From Ollibium composti (GTDB lineage Bacteria; Pseudomonadota; Alphaproteobacteria; Rhizobiales; Rhizobiaceae), in the NCBI RefSeq assembly GCF_004801285.1, contig NZ_SSNY01000001.1, positions 248,001 to 312,000 on the forward strand: DNA of 64,000 bases, given 5' to 3'. Of this stretch, positions 26,221 to 32,903 are shown piece after piece (the first letter of the stretch is position 1; the number at the start of each line of letters is the position of its first letter). The position numbers and the translations under genes were made by a program. The notes under the pieces are model-generated. The model was given only the letters and a program-made list of their open reading frames with translations. It was not told the origin of the DNA and made no database searches.

Positions 26221-28674
26221 CTAGCTTCTCAGTCGCTCGTTCTTCGGGTCCCACAGCGGCTCGTCCTTCTGCACGACCGCGCTGAAACGATCGCCGAAGA
26301 TCTCGACCTCGACGGTGGAACCGGGCTCGGCGAGGTCGGCCCGGATCATGCCCAGCGCTATCGACTTGTCCACCCGGTGGCCCCAGCCTCCTGACAGCGT
26401 TTCGCCAACAATCTTGCCGTCGTGCCACAGGGTCGCCATGTAGGGCACGTCGCACTCGCCGGGGTTCTCGACCACCAGCGTGACGAAGCGCTTTTTCACG
26501 CCCTGCTGCTTTTCGCCGGCGAGTGCCGCCTTGCCGCGGAAGTCAGGCTTGTCCCACTTCACGAAGCGCTCGAGCCCGCCCTGCAGCACCGTGTAATCGG
26601 TCGAAAGGTCCTGCTTCCAGGCGCGATAGCTTTTCTCGAGCCTGAGCGAATCCAGCGCGAACATGCCGAACGGCTTCAGGCCGTGCTTGCGGCCGGCTTC
26701 CCACACCGCGTCGAAAACGGCGGCGGTGTCCTCCACCTTGGTGTGCAGTTCCCAGCCGAGTTCGCCGGCGAAGGAGACGCGCACCAGTTGCAGCCAGCGC
26801 CCGGCGATCCGGCAGGACTGGTGCGTCAGCCAGGGCAGCGAAAGATCGGCATCGCTCACCTCGGCTAAAATGGCGCGAGAGTTCGGCCCGGAGAGGATCT
26901 GGCAGGTGAAACGCTCGGTGGCGTTTTCGAGCGAAATTGCCGTGCCTTGCGGCAGATGGCTGCGAAGCCACTCGAAGTCGTGCAGTTCGGCGACCGCGGC
27001 GGTGATGAGGAAGAACAGGTTCTCCTCCAGCGCCATGATCGACATTTCGGTGACGATGCGACCGTGATCGTCGGCGAAGTAGCCGAGGCCGATACGGCCG
27101 GGCTTCGGCACGATGCCGGTGATCTGGGTTGCCAGCCACTCGCGCGCGCCGTCGCCGGCCAGGCGGAAGCGCGAGAAGCCGGGCAGATCGAGGATGCCGG
27201 CGGCGTCGCGCACGGCATAGCATTCCTCGCGGATGCGCTTTTGCCAGGGGCCTTCGCGGCGGAAGGTCTGCGTCGCTTCCTCGGAGGTGTCGTCGCCCGG
27301 ATGGGCGTACCAGTTGGCGCGCTCCCAGCCGTTGGCCGCGCCGAACTGGGCGCCCAGCGCCTTCAGCCGGTCATGGAGCGGCGACAGCTTGCGGCCGCGT
27401 GCGGCCGGCCATGCGTGGCGCGGGAAGGAGATGGCGTATTCGTGGCCGTAGATCTCCATGCCCTTGGCCACCGCATAATCGGGCGCGGAAGCGAAGGCGG
27501 TGAAGCGGCGCGGGTCGCAACTCCACATATCCCATTCGGTGGCGCCCTTCGTGACCCATTCGGCCAGCACCTTGCCGGCACCGCCGGCCTGCGCGATGCC
27601 GAAGGTGAAGACGCAGGCCTCGAAGGCGTTCGGCACGCCGGGCATCGGGCCGATCAGCGGGTTGCCGTCCGGCGCGTAGGGGATCGGGCCGTTGATGACC
27701 TTCGACAGGCCGGCCGTGCCGAGGATCGGCACGCGCTCGACGGCGTCATTGAGATACCATTCCAGCCGCTCCAGGTCGTCGGGGAAAAGCTGGAAGGAGA
27801 AATCCGCCGGCATCGGGTCGTCGGCGCTCGCCCAATGGGCGCGGCAGTTGCGCTCGTAGGGGCCGAGGTTCATGCCGTTCTTTTCCTGCCGGAGATACCA
27901 GGAGGTGTCGACGTCGCGCAGCAGCGGCAGCTTGTGGCCGGCTTCCTTCGACCATGCGGCGAGCTCCGGGATTTCCTCGAACAGGATGTACTGGTGGCTC
28001 ATCACCATCATCGGGATGTCGCGGCCGAACATTTTTCCGACTTCGGCGGCGCGGTAGCCGGCGGCGTTGACGACGATCTCGCAGCGGATTTCGCCCTGTT
28101 CGGTCTCGACGACCCATTCGTCGTTTTCGCGCCGCACGCCGGTGACCGGGCAGAAGCGCACGATCTTCGCCCCCATGTCGCGCGCTCCCTTGGCCAGCGC
28201 CTGCGTCAACTGGGCGGGGTCGATGTCGCCGTCGTTGGGATCGTAGAGCGCACCCTTCAGGTCGTGCGTGTCGATGAAGGGATAGCGCTTGACGATCTCG
28301 TCGGCGCCGATCACCTCGATGTCCATGCCCTGATAGCGGCCCATGCCCTTGGCGCGCTGGAATTCGCGCATCCGCTCGTCGGTGTGCGCGAGGCGCAGCG
28401 AGCCGGTGACATGGTAGTTCATCGGGTAGTCCACCGCCTTCGCCAGTCCGCGATAAAGCTCGGTCGAATAGCGCTGCATGTTCATCAGCGACCAGGAGGT
28501 GGAAAAGGTCGGCACGTTGCCGGCTGCGTGCCAGGTCGAACCGGAGGTCAGTTCGTTCTTCTCCAGAAGCACGCAGTCGGTCCAGCCGGCCTTGGCCAGA
28601 TGATAGAGCGAGGAGCAGCCGACGGCGCCGCCGCCGATGATGACCACGCGGGCGCGTGCCGGAAGATCAGCCAT
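26221..28674 (-). CDS. FAD/GcvT fusion dehydrogenase, dimethylglycine/sarcosine dehydrogenase-like (paralog 2)
   Basis: Same architecture as paralog 1 but clearly diverged, 817 residues. The FAD-binding GGGAVGCS is at 14-21 and TSGSTWHAAG at 43-52, with the covalent-FAD-type His49. The GcvT part begins around residue 430 (DLPGFSRFRLAG) and ends with FGDRFSAVV and the DPKNERLR tail also seen in paralog 1. It probably acts on another N-methylated amino acid. It follows the XRE-cupin regulator gene by 34 bases and precedes the aminotransferase by one, so the four genes form one unit. Confidence 0.9.
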   Translation of the reverse strand: MADLPARARVVIIGGGAVGCSSLYHLAKAGWTDCVLLEKNELTSGSTWHAAGNVPTFSTSWSLMNMQRYSTELYRGLAKAVDYPMNYHVTGSLRLAHTDERMREFQRAKGMGRYQGMDIEVIGADEIVKRYPFIDTHDLKGALYDPNDGDIDPAQLTQALAKGARDMGAKIVRFCPVTGVRRENDEWVVETEQGEIRCEIVVNAAGYRAAEVGKMFGRDIPMMVMSHQYILFEEIPELAAWSKEAGHKLPLLRDVDTSWYLRQEKNGMNLGPYERNCRAHWASADDPMPADFSFQLFPDDLERLEWYLNDAVERVPILGTAGLSKVINGPIPYAPDGNPLIGPMPGVPNAFEACVFTFGIAQAGGAGKVLAEWVTKGATEWDMWSCDPRRFTAFASAPDYAVAKGMEIYGHEYAISFPRHAWPAARGRKLSPLHDRLKALGAQFGAANGWERANWYAHPGDDTSEEATQTFRREGPWQKRIREECYAVRDAAGILDLPGFSRFRLAGDGAREWLATQITGIVPKPGRIGLGYFADDHGRIVTEMSIMALEENLFFLITAAVAELHDFEWLRSHLPQGTAISLENATERFTCQILSGPNSRAILAEVSDADLSLPWLTHQSCRIAGRWLQLVRVSFAGELGWELHTKVEDTAAVFDAVWEAGRKHGLKPFGMFALDSLRLEKSYRAWKQDLSTDYTVLQGGLERFVKWDKPDFRGKAALAGEKQQGVKKRFVTLVVENPGECDVPYMATLWHDGKIVGETLSGGWGHRVDKSIALGMIRADLAEPGSTVEVEIFGDRFSAVVQKDEPLWDPKNERLRS

Positions 28675-28708
28675 TTTTTCCTCCCCGTTCCATTCAACAA
28701 ACGGCCAT

Positions 28709-29308
28709 TCAATAAACCGGCGGCGACACGACCCAGATCACCACGGCGGGTTCCGTGCCGGGGTTGCGCCAACGGTGGAGTTTCTTCTCGAAACGGAAGC
28801 TGTCGCCGGCTGTGAGCCGGTGCCATGTACCGTCGATCTCGATCTCGAAGATGCCGGACACGACATAGCCGGCTTCCTCCGTCTGGCGCAGGTTGGGCGC
28901 CGCAAGCTCCGCGCCGGCGGCGAATTCGGAGCGAACCATCTCGAAGGAGCCGCCGAGGTCCGGCGACAGAAGCTCTTCCACGAGGCCTGTCTCGCTGGTG
29001 CCGAGAGCGCGGCGGCGACCGGCGCGGACAACGACGCCGCGTTCGCGCTCGTCCTCCACGTCATGGCCGAAGAACAGGCTGATCGGCACGTCGAACAGGG
29101 CGGCGAAGGCGCGCATGTCGGCCAGCGAGGGCATCGACAGGCCGCGCTCGACCTGGCTGACCCAGCCGACCGAGCGGCCGAGCTTCAGCGCGATTTCGGA
29201 CAAAGTCAGCCCGCGCGCCTTGCGCAATGCGCGGATGTCGCCGGCGAGCAGGTGTTCGCCGGGTTCCGTCTGCGGCTTTGCGGCAGGGCGGGGCATGATG
29301 CGATCCAT
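28709..29308 (-). CDS. XRE-family regulator with C-terminal cupin domain
   Basis: A 199-residue regulator. The helix-turn-helix is at about residues 23-77 (IRALRKARGLTLSEIALKLG...VSQVERG) and a small cupin at about 115-197 (GYVVSGIFEIEIDG, AGDSFRFEKKLHRWRNPG) that usually binds the inducer. This class (PuuR/SutR-like) often controls amine and amino acid catabolism. It is the promoter-proximal gene of the dehydrogenase-aminotransferase operon and faces a divergent nitroreductase gene, so it probably regulates the operon and itself through the inverted repeat at 29344-29372. Confidence 0.88.
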   Translation of the reverse strand: MDRIMPRPAAKPQTEPGEHLLAGDIRALRKARGLTLSEIALKLGRSVGWVSQVERGLSMPSLADMRAFAALFDVPISLFFGHDVEDERERGVVVRAGRRRALGTSETGLVEELLSPDLGGSFEMVRSEFAAGAELAAPNLRQTEEAGYVVSGIFEIEIDGTWHRLTAGDSFRFEKKLHRWRNPGTEPAVVIWVVSPPVY

Positions 29309-29343
29309 GAAAAGTCCTACGCGATTTTCATGTGATCGCCGTT

Positions 29344-29372
29344 TCGTGAAAAAATCAAGAAGAATTTCACGA
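29344..29372. promoter_or_regulatory. Candidate operator of the XRE-cupin regulator
   Basis: TCGTGAAA (29344-29351) and its exact complement TTTCACGA (29365-29372), 13 bases apart, in an AT-rich tract only 36 bases upstream of the regulator start. The position overlaps where the promoter should be. The site lies between the divergent regulator and nitroreductase genes and could serve both. Confidence 0.5.
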
Positions 29373-29501
29373 CATCACAAGATTCGCTTGCTGTGCAGAG
29401 GCGGTTGAGGCAAAGCCAGCGCGGACGGCGAGGGGGACGACCGCTTTACAATCTACCGGTTCGCTGGCTGTTGGCCCGTCGGCCGGTGCAGGGAATGGCC
29501 G

Positions 29502-30221
29502 ATGCTGGCGCCGGAAAATCAAGTATCTTCGTTGGACGAAACGAGCGTGGTCGACGAGGCGATCGCCTCGCGCCGGTCGGTGCGCGCCTTCCTGCCCGAT
29601 GCCGTCGACGACGCGACGATCCGCGATATCCTCAACGTGGCGGCGCGCGCGCCTTCCGGCACCAACATGCAGCCGTGGCGGGTCTACGTAACCAAGGGCG
29701 CGGTGAAGCAGCGCATCACCGACGCGATCCTCAATTCCGGCATTCGTGCCGAGAAGGCGGAATGGGACGAGTACAAATACTATCCCGACCAGTTCTTCGA
29801 GCCGTACCTGACGCGGCGCCGCGCCAACGGCTTCGGCCTCTACGGCGTGCTCGGTATCGGCCGGCGCGAGGTGGACAGGATGCGCGCCCAGCACGACCGC
29901 AACTTCGTCTTCTTCGATGCGCCCGTCGGCATGATCTTCACCATCGACCGGCGGCTCAACCAGGGCTCGTGGATCGACTACGGCATGTTCCTCCAGAACA
30001 TCATGATCGCCGCGCGGGCGAGGGGGCTGCACACCTGCCCGCAGGCCGCCTTCGCGCCCTACCACCGGCAGATCAGGCCTGTGCTTTCGATCACCGACGA
30101 GGAGGTCGTGGTGTGCGGCATGGCGCTCGGCTACGAGGATACGTCCAAGCCCGAGAACGAGTTCCGGACGGATCGTGCGCCGCTAGAGGAGTGGGTGACG
30201 TTTGTGGGGGAAGGGGAATAG
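29502..30221 (+). CDS. Nitroreductase-family flavoprotein
   Basis: FMN-dependent NAD(P)H oxidoreductase of 239 residues. RRSVRAFLPDAVDD (about 24-37), ARAPSGTNMQPWRVYVT (48-64) and DYGMFLQNIMIAARARGL (about 159-176) are the nitroreductase FMN and dimer motifs. The substrate may be a quinone, nitroaromatic or enoate. The last codons (GEGE stop) lie in the 8-bp repeat array that follows, so the C-terminus is partly encoded by repeat sequence. Confidence 0.87.
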   Translation: MLAPENQVSSLDETSVVDEAIASRRSVRAFLPDAVDDATIRDILNVAARAPSGTNMQPWRVYVTKGAVKQRITDAILNSGIRAEKAEWDEYKYYPDQFFEPYLTRRRANGFGLYGVLGIGRREVDRMRAQHDRNFVFFDAPVGMIFTIDRRLNQGSWIDYGMFLQNIMIAARARGLHTCPQAAFAPYHRQIRPVLSITDEEVVVCGMALGYEDTSKPENEFRTDRAPLEEWVTFVGEGE

Positions 30222-30336
30222 GGGAGTAGGGCAATAAGGCAATAAGGCAATATGAAAGCTGGGTTCTGAGGTTAGTCTTTCCTACTGCCCTACTGCCCTA
30301 CTGCCCTACTGCCCTACTGCCCTATTCCCCTATTCC
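30213..30336. repeat. Inverted arrays of an 8-bp tandem repeat
   Basis: Left side 30213-30252: five 8-base units of the type GGGCAATA (GGGGAATA, GGGGAGTA, GGGCAATA, then AGGCAATA twice). Right side 30281-30336: five exact copies of CCTACTGC and two of CCTATTCC. The two sides are complementary and can form a long stem around about 28 unique bases. The stop codons of both flanking convergent genes lie inside the arrays. It is a simple-sequence repeat, not a CRISPR array. Confidence 0.85.
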
Positions 30337-31766
30337 CCTCACTTCATTCCCGCTCACCTGTGCGCCGTCCTGCGGCGTCAGCTTCAGATAGGCGAGCAGG
30401 GCGGCGAGCGTCACCAGCCCCTCGATGACGAACAGGATGCGGAATTCACCGGCTTGCGCCGGGCCGCCGCCCGCCAGCAGCGACAGGGCCGCCGCGGCGG
30501 TGCCGACGCTGATGGCGACGCCGAGCTGCCACAGGATGTAATAGAGCGCGCTGAAGCGGGCGAGCTGCTCGGAGGCGATGTCCGAATAGGCGAGGTGCCA
30601 GTCGAGGCCCATTGCGCCGAGCGGAAGACGCCGAAGACGAAGATGTAGGCAAGCACGATCCACACCGGCGTCGTCGCCTGCATCAGCGCGAAGCCGGCGA
30701 CGAGCGCCGCGCAGATCGGCGTGTTGATCACCAGCAGGCGGCGGAAGCCGAGGCGGCGCAGCACCGCCGGCATGAAGAAGCGCACGATGATCGATCCGAC
30801 CGCCGCCATGAAGGTGAGCGAGCCCGCCGCCACCGCGCTCATGCCGAAGCCGAGCTGGAACATCAGCGGCAACAGGAAGATCACCGAGCTCATGCCGATC
30901 GTGTCCAGCCCCCCGCCGGTCAGGAAGGAGATGCGGAAGGTGCGGATGCGCAAAAGGTTGAGGTCGAGGATCGGGTTGGGACTGCGCAGGCAGTAGAGCG
31001 AGGCGATCGTGAGAACCGCCACGGCGAGGATGATTTGCGCGGTTGTCGTCAGGCCGGCGGTATCCTTGGCGGCGAGCGAATCCATGCCGAGCACCAGAAG
31101 CACCATGCCGGCGCCGACCAGCATGAAGCCCGGAAAATCGAAGGGCCGGCGCACCGGCTTGGTGCCGGTCGGAAACAGCAGGAACGAGGCGACGACGGCG
31201 GCGAAGGCCAGCGGAATGTTGACGAAGAAGATCCACCGCCAGGAAACATATGTCGTCAGCGCGCCGCCGAGCAGCGGCCCGATCAGCGGGCCGGACTGTC
31301 CCGCCAGCGAGATATACATGTTGATCTTCAGCGTGCGGTTGCGCGGGAAGCTTTGCAGCACCGTGACCTGGCCCAGCGTGCCCATCAGCGCGCCGCCGAA
31401 GCCCTGCAGGGCGCGCGCGGCCACCAGAGACCACAGGTCGCTCGCCATGCCGCACAGCGCCGACGCGACGCCGAAGACGAGCACGGCGAAGCAGTAGGAA
31501 TTGCGCAGGCCGAAGCGCTCCGCCGCCCAGCCGCCGATCGGCATGGTGATGATGAGGGAGGCGACGTAGGCGGTGATCAGCAGGCCGAGCTCACTCGGCG
31601 CGCGGCCGAGCGTCTCGCCGATGCCCGGCAGGGCGGTGACGACGACGTTCTGGTCGAGGCTGGTCATGAGGACGCCGCAGGCCACCGTCACCGGCACCAG
31701 CAGCGACACCGTTTCCGATGGCAGGTCGGCAGGGTCGGTCACAGTCGTGGAACGGGGTGCATCCAT
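30322..31766 (-). pseudogene. DHA2-family (14-helix) MFS transporter, frameshifted
   Basis: Drug:H+ antiporter-like exporter whose coding sequence is split. From ATG 31766 the frame reads a normal DHA2 N-terminus (LDQNVVVTALPGIGETLG, motif GWRWIFFVN-like SWRWIFFVNIP) to FRSAQWA. It then turns into Ser/Arg-rich nonsense, while another frame carries the expected continuation MGLDWHLAYSDIASEQLARF down to the stop at 30322. The shift is a missing base in the CCC run at 30608-30610. With one extra base the protein would be 481 residues, a normal length. Either a recent inactivating mutation or a sequencing error in a homopolymer would explain it. Confidence 0.85.
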
Positions 31767-31901
31767 GCGGGACGGCTAGGATCGACGCATTGAGCCGCTT
31801 TCAGGTCTGTCGGCGGTCGTCGCAACCGCCGATTCCCGAGGCGACTATCGAGCCGGTTTCAGCCGCCCTCAAGCAACAGGAGCGGCATGTCGTAAGGCCA
31901 G

Positions 31902-32288
31902 CTAACTGCGAGGCATGTAGGCCATGCATTCGAGCTCGAGCCGGGCGCCGAGCGCCAGGCCGTTGGCGCCGAAGGCCGAGCGGGCCGGCAGGCGGTCGGG
32001 ATCGAAATAGTCGAGATAGATGCGGTTGAACGTCGGCCAGTCGGCCATGTCGGCGAGCATCACCGTGCATTTGAAGACGTCGGCGAAGGTCAGGCCGTTT
32101 TCCTTCAGCACTGCGCCGATATTGTCCATCGTCTGGCGTGCTTCGGCTTCGATGCCTCCGGGCACCAGTTCAAGCTTGCCCGGCACGTTGCCGAGCGCGC
32201 CGGACAGATAGAGGATGTCGCCGACGCGCACCGCCTGGCTGAAGGGCAGCTTCACCGCTTTGGCCGCCGGCGAGTTGATGAACTCCAT
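31902..32288 (-). CDS. RidA-family deaminase-like protein (catalytic Arg present)
   Basis: A single-domain YjgF/RidA protein of 128 residues. Unlike the copy at 15.5 kb it keeps the active-site arginine (PARSAF, Arg103) and the acidic RLELE block (Glu118/Glu120), so hydrolysis of reactive imines or enamines is plausible. GGAGGAATT precedes the ATG. It lies 12 bases downstream of soxG and is probably the last gene of the sarcosine oxidase operon, where it could clear imine intermediates from amine oxidation. Confidence 0.88.
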   Translation of the reverse strand: MEFINSPAAKAVKLPFSQAVRVGDILYLSGALGNVPGKLELVPGGIEAEARQTMDNIGAVLKENGLTFADVFKCTVMLADMADWPTFNRIYLDYFDPDRLPARSAFGANGLALGARLELECMAYMPRS

Positions 32289-32300
32289 GGCAATTCCTCC

Positions 32301-32903
32301 CTACGCCACCTCGTAGCCGACTTCCTCGCAGCCGTGGCACAGCGCCGTCCAGAAGGAGCGCGCGAAGGAACGGAAGACGTGGATATCGAAGCGATCCGGG
32401 CCGCTGCGCTGGATCTGGGCGAAGATGTCATGATGCGTGGTCGAGCGGCCGGCGCCGAGCGGGAAGGCAGGGGGCGAAAGATCGATGGCGAAGAACTTCG
32501 CCAGCACCCATTCGGCCTCCGGGCCTTCGATGCGGATGACCGTGCGGCCATGCGAAAGGTCGGTCACCGTACCGATAGCCGGCGTGACCGCCTTGGCGAA
32601 AGCGGCCGCCAGCCCGTCCTTTTCGTCGATGACGGTGAATTTTCCCGGCGCGAAGCCGAAGGCGGCTCTGCCGTTTTCGGTGACGCCACCGCCGGCGCCG
32701 TCGGGCAGGGCAAGGCCGGCGACGGTGCGGATCGCGTCGATCATCCGGCGTTCCTCGCCCGGCCATGCTGCAAGCTGGACGATCGAACCCGGACGCGGCT
32801 CCGACAGCGCCACGCCGACGCCGTCCTCGAAATTGCCGTGCGGGCCGGCGCGGTAGACCGGCGCCAGCGGCGACAGACGCTCGACCTCGGTTGACCTAGC
32901 CAT
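32301..32903 (-). CDS. soxG: Sarcosine oxidase gamma subunit
   Basis: Small subunit of the heterotetrameric sarcosine oxidase, 200 residues, typical length. It has the GcvT-like fold of SoxG with DLSHGRTVIRIEGPEAEWVLAKF around residues 115-137 and a C-terminal FARSFWTALCHGCEEVGYEV. It starts eight bases inside the soxA 3' end, so translation is coupled. The start MARSTEVERL is preferred over longer frames because it fits the family. Confidence 0.92.
   Translation of the reverse strand: MARSTEVERLSPLAPVYRAGPHGNFEDGVGVALSEPRPGSIVQLAAWPGEERRMIDAIRTVAGLALPDGAGGGVTENGRAAFGFAPGKFTVIDEKDGLAAAFAKAVTPAIGTVTDLSHGRTVIRIEGPEAEWVLAKFFAIDLSPPAFPLGAGRSTTHHDIFAQIQRSGPDRFDIHVFRSFARSFWTALCHGCEEVGYEVA

Noticed and set aside
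30281..30336. CRISPR-like array
   Set aside because: The unit is 8 bp with no spacers; it is a simple tandem repeat.
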